Shown: positions 8,555-16,790, counted from the stretch's first letter. The stretch is 64,000 nucleotides of DNA from Thermaerobacter sp. FW80 (GCF_004634385.1 NZ_CP037895.1:1587245-1651244), one strand, 5' to 3'. Program-made: numbers and translations. The notes: generated by a model not told the origin, from the letters alone.

Positions 8555-8844
8555 GGCGAGCGAAGGCCGCCCAGGACGCCCCTTGACGGGACGCCCCGGG
8601 ACGAAGCCGGGGGCCGGCTCCGGGAGGCCCCGGAGGGCGATGGCGTCGCCCGCCGGAGGATGGACTCCGTGGCGCACCAGCGGGCGGGCCCCGGGGGCGG
8701 GCCCCGGGGACGGGTGGGTGGCCAAGGGAGGGCGGCCTGGTGGCCAAGCCCAGGCCTGGTGCGGTGACGCGCTCCGCAGCCCGACCGGCCGGGCCGGACG
8801 AGGCGCCGGGCCCGGGTGGCCCGATCCGTTGGGGCAGGATGAAG

Positions 8845-8887
8845 CCGCGGGCGGCAGGGGGAACCGCGTTCCCCCTGCCGCCCGCGG
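8845..8887. terminator. 20-bp perfect hairpin between convergent genes
   Basis: The arms 8845-8864 and 8868-8887 are perfectly complementary with a 3-base loop. It lies between the GerM gene (+) and the small membrane protein gene (-). Neither side has a T run. It is probably a bidirectional terminator or transcription barrier. The remaining parts of 8555-9051 hold no recognisable gene. Confidence 0.6.
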
Positions 8888-9051
8888 CGTCGCTTCCGCG
8901 ATGGCCTTCGTCACCTTGGCCGGACCGGAAGGGCGGGTCGCGCAACCCCCGGGGCCGCGGGGCCGGAACCCGGGCGACCCGCGGAAGCCACCGCGACGCC
9001 GCCCGCCGCCGGCCTACCGCGCCGTCGGACCGGCGCCCGCGCCAGCTGGGA

Positions 9052-9339
9052 TCAGCTGGAGGTGCCGGCCGACTTGCTCTCCTCCTTGCCGCCGAAGTAG
9101 CCGACCAACCACGTCAGGACCGCCGACGCCAGGATGGCCGCGACCATGTTCGCGCCATCCAGCGTCCAGCCCCAGTTGCCCGGGATGAACGCGCCCAGCA
9201 CACCGCCGACGACGCCGGTCACCAGCGAGCCGGGCAGGTTGCCCGGGAACTGGCGGCCACCGATGGCATAACGACCGACGACACCACCGAGGATGAGACC
9301 CGCGACGATGGCAGCCACCCAACCCAGCGCGCCCATCAT
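9052..9339 (-). CDS. GlsB/YeaQ/YmgE-family small membrane protein
   Basis: 95 residues with three hydrophobic segments: LGWVAAIVAGLILGGVVGRYAIG, LPGSLVTGVVGGVLGAFI and MVAAILASAVLTWLVGYFGG. This is the pattern and length of the transglycosylase-associated/stress-response membrane protein family, of which GlsB and YeaQ are members. Two ATG codons (9339 and 9336) follow GGGAGGG, and the upstream one is used here. The C-terminal tail is polar (KEESKSAGTSS). Biochemical function of the family is poorly defined. Confidence 0.9.
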   Translation of the reverse strand: MMGALGWVAAIVAGLILGGVVGRYAIGGRQFPGNLPGSLVTGVVGGVLGAFIPGNWGWTLDGANMVAAILASAVLTWLVGYFGGKEESKSAGTSS

Positions 9340-9648
9340 CGGCACCACCCTCCCTTCCCGTCCGGGATCTCGAGCCGGAAGGCCGGGGGCCGTCGGGGTC
9401 CGGCCCCGAGTCGGCCTTCCGCCTCCAACGTATGCACTTTCGTCAGGAAAGGTCAAACTCGAGCGGCGATCATTAGCACACTTTCGCGATGTTGGCAAGT
9501 CGATTGGCGTGAAAATATCCCGATTTTTCTTCATCGATCGACGAAGATCAGCTTCTTACGCAATTTCATGGGGCTCGTCTCCCTTCGGAGGGCCACCCCG
9601 GATGGCGCCGGGCAGGGAGCGGCGTCCGGCCCAGCGAATCCAACCACC
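9340..9648. promoter_or_regulatory. Divergent intergenic region: hairpin leader and AT-rich promoter zone
   Basis: A long imperfect hairpin (9375-9421, outer arms CGGAAGGCCG/CGGCCTTCCG) lies in the leader of the minus-strand gene. A TTGACC at 9456-9451 with a weak -10 (CATACG) 16 bp away could drive it. The stretch 9430-9570 is unusually AT-rich for this window. It holds a near-palindrome, CTTCATCGATCGACGAAG (9532-9549), that could be an operator for either direction. Confidence 0.35.
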
Positions 9649-10593
9649 ATGCGGGCCATGAGGGAATGCGTGGCAACCTTCTCCATCGTGGCCGCCGACC
9701 CCCGGGTCGGCATGTGGGGGGTCGGGGTCCAGTCGAAGTTCCTCGCTGTTGGGGCTGTGGTGCCCTGGGCGGAGGCGGGGGTCGGCGCCGTCGCCACCCA
9801 GGCCTGGGCCAACGTGTCCTACGGCCCGGAAGGGCTGGCCCTGCTGCGGCAGGGGCTCTCGGCGGAAGAGGTGGTGGACCGCTTGGTCCAGGCCGATCCC
9901 GGGCGGGACCACCGGCAGCTGGGGGTGGTCGACGCCCACGGGCGGGCGGCGGCCTACACCGGTGCGGCCTGCCTGGAGTGGGCCGGCCACCGGGTCGGAC
10001 CGGGCTACGCCTGCCAGGGCAACATCCTGGCCGGTCCGGCCGTGGTCGATGCGATGGCGCGGGCCTATGAGGAGGCCCGCGACCGCGGGCTGCCCATGGA
10101 AGAGCGCCTGATCGAGGCGCTGCGGGCCGGGCAGGCGGCGGGCGGCGACCGGCGCGGCCAGCAGTCGGCGGCGCTGCTGGTGGTCAAGCCCCGGGGCGGC
10201 TACGGCGGCTACACCGACCGCTGGCTCGATCTGCGGGTCGACGACCATCCCCGCCCCATCGAGGAGCTCCATCGCCTGGTGCGCCTGCACCGGCTCTACT
10301 TCGGCGCCCCCGACCCCTCCCGCCAGGTGCGCCTCGAGGGCGCGGTGGTGGAAGAGGTCCAGCGGCTCCTCCAGGCGACGGGCTACTACCGCGGGCCGAT
10401 CAGCGGGCGGCTGGACGACGCCACCCGCCAGGCGCTGCGCACCTTCCAGCTGAACGAGAACTTCGAGGAGCGGGTGGTGGGGGACGAGGTCATCGACGGG
10501 GACGTGCTGGACTACCTGCGCGACCTGGCCCGGCGACGGCCGGCCGGCGGCGGGCCGGCGACAGGATCCGCGGTGGGCGGCGGGGCCCCGTGA
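9649..10593 (+). CDS. DUF1028 (Ntn-hydrolase-like) protein with C-terminal peptidoglycan-binding-type domain
   Basis: About 314 residues. The N-terminal 210 residues match DUF1028: ATFSIVAADPRVGMWGVGVQSKFLAVGAVVPWAEAGVGAVATQ is typical, as are LGVVDAHGRAAAYTG and YACQGNILAG. The family is distantly related to Ntn hydrolases but has no settled function. Residues about 235-300 (VEEVQRLLQATGYYRGPISGRLDDATRQALRTFQLNENFEER) are a peptidoglycan-binding-1-like fold. Start choices are ATG 9649, ATG 9658 or GTG 9670; only the last has a purine-rich site (AGGGA), so the true N terminus may be seven codons later. It converges with the alcohol dehydrogenase gene. Confidence 0.82.
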   Translation: MRAMRECVATFSIVAADPRVGMWGVGVQSKFLAVGAVVPWAEAGVGAVATQAWANVSYGPEGLALLRQGLSAEEVVDRLVQADPGRDHRQLGVVDAHGRAAAYTGAACLEWAGHRVGPGYACQGNILAGPAVVDAMARAYEEARDRGLPMEERLIEALRAGQAAGGDRRGQQSAALLVVKPRGGYGGYTDRWLDLRVDDHPRPIEELHRLVRLHRLYFGAPDPSRQVRLEGAVVEEVQRLLQATGYYRGPISGRLDDATRQALRTFQLNENFEERVVGDEVIDGDVLDYLRDLARRRPAGGGPATGSAVGGGAP

Positions 10594-10744
10594 CCGGCCG
10601 CGTCCGGGAGCCGACGGCCGCCGTCCATGTCCGTCCAGGCTGCCCGGCAGGCGACGGCCGACCTTCCGAGGCGCCCGTGCCGCGGCGGGCGGCCCCCATG
10701 CCGCGGCGGATGGCCCCGGCCGCGGCGGATCCCAGGGCCGGCCC

Positions 10745-11995
10745 TCAGCCGTCCCTCGGGGTGGAGACGGTCGGCGCTCCGCCCTCGTTCGGGGTGAAGA
10801 CGATCTTGATCGCCCCCGAGGCGCGCCGGTCCAGGGCGGCCTGAAGGGCCTCCCGGTAGCGGTGGAGCGGGAAGCGGTGGGTGACCATGCGTTCCACGGG
10901 CAGCTCCGGGTGCGCCGCCAGGGCCTCCAGGACCAGGTCGAAGGTGTGGACGGTGCGGCCGCCCACCCGCTCGAGGCCGTAGCCCACCGCCCCGACGACC
11001 TCCAGCTCCCGCATCCAGACGAAGGTCCAGTCGATCTTCGGGATCTCGCCGGCGGCGCCCAGCAGGACCACGGTGCCGCCTTCCCGGGCGAGGCGCAGCG
11101 CGTCGTCCAGGGAGCGGCGGGTGCCGACGCAATCGTAGACCAGGTCGAACCCGCCGCGGTAGACGGCGCGGCCGATCAGGGGACGGAAGGCGCGGGCGCC
11201 GGCCTCCGCCGCAGCCCGGCCGAGATCGGCGGGCGACACCACCCGGCTGGCGCCCAGCTCCCGCGCCAGCCGGGCTTGCATGCCGTGCCGGGCCGCCACC
11301 GTGACATGGGCATCGTACCCGAGCAGGCGCAGGGCGGCCACGGTGGACAGCCCGATGGTGCCGGCGCCGATCACCAGGATCCGCGCGCCGGCGGCAGGGG
11401 GGCGGCGCAGGACCCCGTGGACGGCGATGGCGAGGGGTTCCACCAGCACCGCCCGTTCGTCCGACATCCCGTCGGGAACGGGGTGGAGCTGGCTGGCGTG
11501 GGCCAGCATCCGCTGGGCCCATCCCCCCGGCAGGTCGCGGCAGAAGCCCACCAGGAACCCCGGCGACAGGGTCCCGTCGGTACAGCGCTGGCACAGGTAG
11601 GGGAAGCCCCGCTGGCATTGGGGGCAGGGGGGCAGGCCGCGCATGGTGCAGGAGATCGACGGGTCGACCACCACCCGCGTGCCGGCCGGCCAGGGAACCC
11701 GGGCGCCGCCCTGCGCGATCACCCCCACCACCTCGTGGCCCAGCACCGCGGGGAAGGAGCTGAAGGGCGAGGCGGAGGGGCTGGTGTGGGCGGCGATCAC
11801 GCCGATGTCCGAGCCGCAGAGGCCCGCCAGCCGCGGGGCCACCACCGCCCAGTCCTCACCCGGCGGCACCGGATCCGGCCAGTCGGTGTACACCACCGCC
11901 CCGGCCGGGCCGTACACCAGCCACGGCCAGCGGTGGGCCAAGAGCTTGGCCAGCACCACCCGGGGTAGCGACAGCCGGTAGACCAGGGCCTTCAC
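10745..11995 (-). CDS. Zinc-dependent medium-chain alcohol dehydrogenase family protein
   Basis: 416 residues from a GTG with AGGAGG six bases upstream. Motifs: CGSDIGV (catalytic zinc Cys), GHEVVGVI, then a cluster of Cys residues (SCTMRGLPPCPQCQRGFPYLCQRC), the lobe that usually holds the structural zinc. The Rossmann motif VIGAGTIGLSTVAALRLLG binds the nucleotide. The substrate is not predictable. The N-terminal 30 residues (LPRVVLAKLLAHRWPWLVYG) are atypical for the family. Its start codon overlaps the stop of the micro-ORF at 11992-12243 (GTGA), so the two could be translationally coupled. Confidence 0.88.
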   Translation of the reverse strand: MKALVYRLSLPRVVLAKLLAHRWPWLVYGPAGAVVYTDWPDPVPPGEDWAVVAPRLAGLCGSDIGVIAAHTSPSASPFSSFPAVLGHEVVGVIAQGGARVPWPAGTRVVVDPSISCTMRGLPPCPQCQRGFPYLCQRCTDGTLSPGFLVGFCRDLPGGWAQRMLAHASQLHPVPDGMSDERAVLVEPLAIAVHGVLRRPPAAGARILVIGAGTIGLSTVAALRLLGYDAHVTVAARHGMQARLARELGASRVVSPADLGRAAAEAGARAFRPLIGRAVYRGGFDLVYDCVGTRRSLDDALRLAREGGTVVLLGAAGEIPKIDWTFVWMRELEVVGAVGYGLERVGGRTVHTFDLVLEALAAHPELPVERMVTHRFPLHRYREALQAALDRRASGAIKIVFTPNEGGAPTVSTPRDG

Positions 11996-12243
11996 CTGCG
12001 TCCTCCTCTCCCTGTCGAGGCGGCGCGGTGGCGCAGCGACCGCCCGCCGGCTCCGGCCGCCCTCCGCCCTCCGGCCTCCGACCTTGCGTCCCCGTGCGGC
12101 CGCATGCCCTCGCACGGCAGCCTGCCACGCTCCATCCCGACCGGGCCTCGGTGGGGGATGCCGCGGGCGAAGGGGCGCGAGGTGGAGGGTTCGTAACTGC
12201 TGACCAAACGATTGTTAAATCTTATCAGACGTAGGCGAAACAT
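11992..12243 (-). CDS. Conserved micro-ORF divergent from tnpB (copy 2)
   Basis: An 83-codon frame with a near-ideal site, GGAGGTGAA immediately before ATG. Residues 2-19 read FRLRLIRFNNRLVSSYEP and match the copy beside the first TnpB-like element. Only this N-terminal stretch is shared; the rest is Gly/Arg-rich and may be fortuitous read-through up to the dehydrogenase start. Without the nested IS it would begin about 80 bp from the tnpB start, as in copy 1. Confidence 0.35.
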   Translation of the reverse strand: MFRLRLIRFNNRLVSSYEPSTSRPFARGIPHRGPVGMERGRLPCEGMRPHGDARSEAGGRRAAGAGGRSLRHRAASTGRGGRR

Positions 12244-12265
12244 TTCACCTCCGTTTCCCTGTTCC

Positions 12266-13853
12266 GTCCGTGTCACGTTCCGGTGGGTGCCCCCAGCGGT
12301 GAATCGGCTGTCAAGCCACCGGTGCGTGGACATGGGCCAGGTCGCGCAGCACCTGAACCCAGGGTTTGGTCGCATGCGGCCCGGTGAGCGCTGGGATGCG
12401 GGCACGCAGCCAACGGGCTGGGTCCTCCTCGAGCTGGCGCATCACGCGCTGAACGGCCTGGCGTGTCGCCTGCCGCACGCCGGGCGAAATCTGCAGGGGC
12501 CGGCCGCCGAGGACCGCGCGCCAGTGGGGGTCCACGCGTTCGCTCAAGAGCCGCGCCAAGTGGTCGGCGCCGCGTTCACTCCAACGCGCCCCATGCCGTT
12601 TCATCCGTCGTGCAAGGACGTGAAAGACTTCTGCTTCGATCGCCCCCAGCCGCGGCGCTTCCCCAGAAGCCACAATCCCGTCCCAGTGCTCCCGCAAGTA
12701 GCCGCGCAGCCGCAACAAGCGCTCCCGCGCCGGACCACGCCGCCCCCGTAGCGCCTGGCGAAGCGCCGACTCCACGCCCGCCCAATCCCCCGCTTCGATG
12801 GCCCGGCACACCTGGGCGTACGTCTCCTCGGAAGGCGATAACGCCTCCCGCAGGGCTCGCCGCAGGTGGAACGGATCCAGCCGGTAACACGCGCGGGGGA
12901 AGTACTGCAACCCCTGCTTGACCCAATGCGCCCCATCGCCTCCGAGGTAACAAGCCTGGACCGCGCTCAGATCCCAGTGCGTCCCCCAATAGGCGCTCGC
13001 CTGCTCCCAAAAGGCCGTACCCGGCATCACCCCCGCCACGACCCGCCGCTCCCGCAGCGCTTGCCGGTTCGAACCCACGGCTTGCTTGCCTTCGTACGCG
13101 ACCCCCAGCTTCAACACCACCGGTTGCCCTCGACCCCGCAGATAAACCTCGTCCGCTTCGGCATGCAGCTGCGCACTCCGGCGCCGGCCTTCCGGCACCT
13201 GGCCCTCCACGAACACCGACCGCCGCAGCCGCTCCGCCGCCTCCTTCAACCGGCGCCCCGCCCGTTGGGACGCCCGCCACACCGTCATCGCCCGCGCCGG
13301 TGCCTGCCCCGCCGTCAACTCCCGCAGGACCGCCGCCGCTCGGTGATACGGCATCTCCGTCGCGAGCCGCCGGCACAGCGCTTCCAGCCGCGGCGACAGT
13401 CGCCGCCGCGATTCCAAGCCCAGTGCTTCATCCAGCAAGAACACACCCTGGCCCGTCGCCCGGTCCCGGTAGTAACGTCGCTTCACCTGCAACTCGCCCA
13501 GCGGCGTGTCCAGGACCCGCTCCCGCGTATCCAGGCACTCATATCGGCTCGGGTCCCGCTCCTGCATCAGTCGCTCATCGATCCCGGCCAACACCCACTC
13601 CAGCAGCCGCAGTGTCAGCCGGCCGCTGAGCCGCTGAACGGCTTCCTCCAGTTCGCCAAACGATCGGTCCTCCGTCACCAGCTCCGCCAGTTCCCGCAAT
13701 GTCTGGAGGAAAAGTTCGCGCACAGCGTGTATGCTGACCATGGGGCCTCACCCTCCGACTGCCGCTGGGGAAGCCGTCCCGATGCAGGGACAGCCTCCGG
13801 GTGAGGCCTTTTCTATTTGCCTCGACCCTCACCTACCGAAACGTTACACGGAC
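12266..13853 (-). mobile_element. ISLre2-family insertion sequence, complete (1588 bp)
   Basis: Terminal inverted repeats of 24 bp lie at 12266-12289 and 13830-13853 and match at 20 of 24 positions (both begin GTCCGTGT going inward). One transposase gene fills the element. A hairpin with arms GGCCTCACCC and GGGTGAGGCC (13744-13808), followed by TTTTCT on the plus strand, lies in the transposase leader and could stop transcription crossing the end. The element sits in the left end of TnpB-like copy 2. Confidence 0.92.
12311..13741 (-). CDS. ISLre2-family (UPF0236) transposase
   Basis: 476 residues from ATG with GGAGGGTGAGG upstream. Characteristic blocks include DTPLGELQVKRRYYRD, LHAEADEVYLR, CYLGGDGAHWVKQGLQYFP, DPFHLRRAL and ARRMKRHGARWSERGADHLARLL, which fit the ISLre2/UPF0236 family. 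The acidic residues in EADEVY and GGDGAHW are candidates for the DDE catalytic set. The frame is intact and full length, and with the intact ends and target duplication the element may be active. A degraded relative of its C terminus lies at 26061-26234. Confidence 0.93.
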   Translation of the reverse strand: MVSIHAVRELFLQTLRELAELVTEDRSFGELEEAVQRLSGRLTLRLLEWVLAGIDERLMQERDPSRYECLDTRERVLDTPLGELQVKRRYYRDRATGQGVFLLDEALGLESRRRLSPRLEALCRRLATEMPYHRAAAVLRELTAGQAPARAMTVWRASQRAGRRLKEAAERLRRSVFVEGQVPEGRRRSAQLHAEADEVYLRGRGQPVVLKLGVAYEGKQAVGSNRQALRERRVVAGVMPGTAFWEQASAYWGTHWDLSAVQACYLGGDGAHWVKQGLQYFPRACYRLDPFHLRRALREALSPSEETYAQVCRAIEAGDWAGVESALRQALRGRRGPARERLLRLRGYLREHWDGIVASGEAPRLGAIEAEVFHVLARRMKRHGARWSERGADHLARLLSERVDPHWRAVLGGRPLQISPGVRQATRQAVQRVMRQLEEDPARWLRARIPALTGPHATKPWVQVLRDLAHVHAPVA

Positions 13854-13874
13854 CCCTGTTCCTCTTTGGTGTAT

Positions 13875-13888
13875 GGAACAGGCGTTTG
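13875..13888 (+). promoter_or_regulatory. LexA-like box within the tnpB copy 2 promoter
   Basis: GGAACAGGCGTTTG fits CGAACRNRYGTTYC at 12 of 14 positions even though its centre (AGGC) differs from copy 1 (ATAT). It lies between TTGGTG and TATGAT (18-bp spacing), 30 bp before the tnpB start. An inverted repeat CCTGTTCC/GGAACAGG (13855-13882) overlaps it. Confidence 0.5.
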
Positions 13889-13918
13889 GTATGATGAGCG
13901 AGGGAGGACACGTGGGCC

Positions 13919-15517
13919 ATGCAGGCGACCTTTCAGACGAAGATTCAAGACCAGTCGGTTTATCCGGCGCTGGACGCCATCGCCGCCCTGTACGGTCGCC
14001 TGCTGCGCCGGTTGTATGTCGATGTCTATGTTCATCACCGCCCCCTTGTCGAATGCAAGCGGGAATACATTGCCCGCTACGGCATCACGGCGCGCCACTT
14101 CAACGCGCTGGCCACCGAACTCAAGGGCAAGGTGAAGGCGGCGGAGGAAGCGCATCGGCACCATCTGGCGCATCTGCGCGGGCAGATTCAATCCACCGAA
14201 CGAGCGATGGCCAAGCTCCAAAAGCAGGCGAAAGCTTTGGCCTCGGGCAAGGGGCGCTGGGCCGCCCTGTCCCCCGAAGAACGGGCTGCAAAGCGCTGCC
14301 GGGTTCGGTTTCGGCTGCACCAGAAGCAGCGGCGGCTGGCCATGCTGCGCGCCCGCCTTGAAGCGGCGGAAGCCCGGACGGGATCGCCGCCGATTTGCTT
14401 TGGTTCCCGGCGTTTGTTTCACCGGCAGTTCCACCTGGAGGCGAATGGGTTCGCTTCCCACGACGAATGGCGCAGGGCATGGCGCGATGCTCGAAGCCAA
14501 AGCTTCTTCTGCATCGGTTCCAAAGACGAGATGAGCGGCAACCAGACCTGCTCGCTCTTTGGCAACAGGTTGCGTCTTCGGGTGCCCAACGCCCTGGTCG
14601 CCCGCTTTGGGCGGTATGTTTGGCTGCACGGCATCCGCTTCCCCTATGGACAGGATGTCATCATGGCGGCCATTGCGTCGGGGCGAGCCATCAGCTATCG
14701 GTTCGTCCGGCAAAACGGCGCGTGGTATGTCTTCGCCACCACCGAACGGCCCGCGGCCCCGATCACGACATCGCGGAGGGCGGGCGCCCTTGGTGCCGAT
14801 CTGAATCCCGACCGGCTGGCCGTGGCGGAGGTCGACCGCTTCGGCAACCCGGTGGCGGCGCGTGACATCCGGTTTCAGATTCAAGGCAAGCGCCGGGAGC
14901 AGGTGAAGGCCATCCTGGGCGAGGGGGTGGCGGACCTGGTGGCATGGGCCAAGGGCGCCGGCAAGCCCATCGTCGTCGAGCGGCTGGACTTCCGGGCGAA
15001 GAAGACCCGCCTTCGGGAAGAAGGCCCCCGCTACGCCCGGATGCTGTCCGCCTTTGCCTACGCCGCATTCATGGCCCTCCTGCTCTCCCGAGCGGCCCGG
15101 GAAGGCGTGGAAGTGATCCGCGTCAACCCGGCCTTCACCAGCGTGATCGGCAAGGTCAAGTTCATGGCCCGGTACGGACTGTCGCCCCACGCCGCGGCGG
15201 CGGTGGCGATTGCCCGCCGGGGCCTTGGTTTGGGCGAGCGCTTGCGCTCCGGAACCGCCCGCCCTCTACCCGCGAGGAATCGAGGGCGGCACGTCTGGAG
15301 CGATTGGCGGCGCATCGCCCCGTCGGTGCGCGGCAAGCTCGCGCACCGGCTCTATGAGCGGTCCTCCGAGGACGCCCCAGGCCGGGGGGAACCCCGATCC
15401 ACCCGGGCACCGGCGGCCTCAAGGCCGCACGGCCCCGGGTGCGATGGTCTGGCTTGGGGTCCGGGGTGCGATCCCCCGGCGCGAATCGTCGGGAGCGCTG
15501 TTCGCCCGGCGTCATAG
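13919..15517 (+). CDS. tnpB: TnpB-like RNA-guided nuclease family protein (IS605 OrfB-related), copy 2
   Basis: 532 residues from ATG, with GGGAGG 11 bases upstream. RuvC-like residues: Asp294 in GADLNPD and Glu354 in VVERLDF. The third motif region SPHAAAAVAIAR (about 423-434) lacks the usual Asp, and no zinc-finger CxxC pairs are present. Overall it is highly similar to copy 1 but with many substitutions in the first 200 residues, so this is not a very recent duplicate. The C-terminal 90 residues are Gly/Pro/Arg-rich and overlap the conserved right-end RNA region. That part may be constrained by RNA rather than protein function. Confidence 0.85.
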   Translation: MQATFQTKIQDQSVYPALDAIAALYGRLLRRLYVDVYVHHRPLVECKREYIARYGITARHFNALATELKGKVKAAEEAHRHHLAHLRGQIQSTERAMAKLQKQAKALASGKGRWAALSPEERAAKRCRVRFRLHQKQRRLAMLRARLEAAEARTGSPPICFGSRRLFHRQFHLEANGFASHDEWRRAWRDARSQSFFCIGSKDEMSGNQTCSLFGNRLRLRVPNALVARFGRYVWLHGIRFPYGQDVIMAAIASGRAISYRFVRQNGAWYVFATTERPAAPITTSRRAGALGADLNPDRLAVAEVDRFGNPVAARDIRFQIQGKRREQVKAILGEGVADLVAWAKGAGKPIVVERLDFRAKKTRLREEGPRYARMLSAFAYAAFMALLLSRAAREGVEVIRVNPAFTSVIGKVKFMARYGLSPHAAAAVAIARRGLGLGERLRSGTARPLPARNRGRHVWSDWRRIAPSVRGKLAHRLYERSSEDAPGRGEPRSTRAPAASRPHGPGCDGLAWGPGCDPPARIVGSAVRPAS

Positions 15518-15555
15518 GCGGATGTAATAAATGCCTATGTTTTTTAGGAACGGTC
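15215..15555 (+). ncRNA. Putative right-end guide RNA (omega-RNA-like) of copy 2
   Basis: Near-identical counterpart of 4008-4330, ending in the CATAGGC/GCCTATG hairpin (15513-15539). The differences are confined to a short block near 15335-15345 and a few single bases. By analogy with TnpB systems the guide would be the sequence after 15555, which here is the 3' end of the aldolase gene. This is inference only. Confidence 0.4.
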
Positions 15556-16636
15556 AGGTCATCGGCACCTGCCGCTGGATGCGACCCTCGATGCGCTCGA
15601 AGATGTCGTCCAGCGACCGGCCGGTGATGGTCAGGCCGTGGTTCTTCAGCCCGATCACCGCCGCCGCGGGGTCGGGCGAGCGGCGCACCAGTTCCGCCAC
15701 CGAGGTCGCCAGCTCGTAGGTCCCGCACGGATAGTTGACCTCCGTGGACGGGACGCCGTCCATCCACGCGTGGACGTGGATGATCGCCTGCACCTCGGGG
15801 TGCTCGCGGTAGATCATCCAGTGTTCGATGGCGTCGACGGACACCCGCCGCGGCTCCCGGTCGGCGGGCACGCTGAGGATCATCGCCTGCCGCTCGGGGT
15901 CGTAGTCCTTGACCAGCAGGATGTCGCGGCCGATTACCTCCATCCGCGACTTGTCGATGCCGCTGGCGCTCATCCAGAAGGTGTTGCCCTCGTGCCGGGC
16001 GCTCAGGTTGCCGTAGCTCAAGCCCCCGATGCCGTAGAGCAGCTTGAGGTGGCGCAGGTCCCGGGGCGAGAGGTACTCCTCCAGCGGGAAGGGTGCGGGC
16101 AACAGGTCCAGCGCCGCCAGGCGCCGGCCCGCCTCGGCCAGCGCGCGGGTGGTCTCGTTGCCGTCCCACAGCTCCCGCGGCAGGTCCGGGACGAACACGT
16201 TGTCCAGGACGAACCGGGACTGGGCCAGGGGCCGCAGCCGCTCGTACACCTCTTCGAAGAAGGCTGCCTCGTCGCGGGCCTCGTACGCCAGCTGGTAGTG
16301 GCCCAGCTCCGGTGTGATGAAGTGGAGGCAGCGTCGCCCGTGCTCCTCGGTGACGTAGATCAGCAGGTTGGAGAGGGTGCGCACCAGGTAGGGGTAGGCC
16401 CGCTGCAGGACGTTCTCGCCGGGCTCGCCCTCCATCAGGGTGACCACGAAGGTGCCGCGGGACTGGCGGCGGAAGGGCCGCGGGTCGGCCGGATCGGCCA
16501 CCTGGATGGCCAGGCCCAGCTCGGGGTCGTCGGCGTCGGTGGGCTGGTGTCCATGGAGGTCCAGCACCCCGCGCAAGCCGGCCAGCACGCGGCCGAGGAA
16601 GTCGTCCCGCGGCGGCGCCAGCAACGCATAACGCAT
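15554..16636 (-). CDS. Class II aldolase/adducin-domain protein
   Basis: 360 residues from ATG with GGGAGGGGG upstream. The C-terminal 210 residues carry the class II aldolase pattern: LSYGNLSARHEGNTFWMSASGIDKSRM, zinc-ligand His pair in AIIHVHAWMDG, and GLKNHGLTITG. The N-terminal 150 residues (GTFVVTLMEGEP, RCLHFITPELGHYQ) are a separate region I do not recognise. Possible reactions are sugar-phosphate aldol cleavage or epimerisation, and the substrate is unknown. The stop codon (15554-15556) coincides with the right end of TnpB-like copy 2. The insertion may therefore have replaced the original 3' end. Confidence 0.85.
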   Translation of the reverse strand: MRYALLAPPRDDFLGRVLAGLRGVLDLHGHQPTDADDPELGLAIQVADPADPRPFRRQSRGTFVVTLMEGEPGENVLQRAYPYLVRTLSNLLIYVTEEHGRRCLHFITPELGHYQLAYEARDEAAFFEEVYERLRPLAQSRFVLDNVFVPDLPRELWDGNETTRALAEAGRRLAALDLLPAPFPLEEYLSPRDLRHLKLLYGIGGLSYGNLSARHEGNTFWMSASGIDKSRMEVIGRDILLVKDYDPERQAMILSVPADREPRRVSVDAIEHWMIYREHPEVQAIIHVHAWMDGVPSTEVNYPCGTYELATSVAELVRRSPDPAAAVIGLKNHGLTITGRSLDDIFERIEGRIQRQVPMT

Positions 16637-16790
16637 GAGAACCCCCTCCCTCACGGTTCGGCACGCGCCCACTGGAGCCGGCGCCGGGCCGGGGCGAGGT
16701 CGCGGTCCCGGGGCCGGGGTCCGGCCCGTGATCAAGGCCCGGGACGGTCGCGATGCCCTGCGGTCGGCCGGATGCGGCTGGCACCCTCCG

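Larger units (their letters stand above)
12257..13862. repeat. 9-bp target-site duplication flanking the ISLre2-type element
   Basis: CCCTGTTCC occurs at 12257-12265 immediately before the left inverted repeat and at 13854-13862 immediately after the right one. It is perfect, which indicates a fairly recent insertion and gives exact element boundaries. Confidence 0.92.
13863..15555 (+). mobile_element. TnpB-like element, copy 2 (main part, right of the nested IS)
   Basis: Same organisation as copy 1. The left portion, with the micro-ORF, is displaced to about 12180-12256 by the nested ISLre2 element. The right end reads GCATAGGC-type hairpin, then AGGAACGGTC ending near 15555, after which the copies diverge. 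The right end touches the stop codon of the class II aldolase gene. Confidence 0.6.

Noticed and set aside
10594-10744. Three GCCGCGGCGG repeats between convergent genes as a hairpin terminator like those elsewhere
   Set aside because: They are direct rather than inverted repeats and do not form a long stem.
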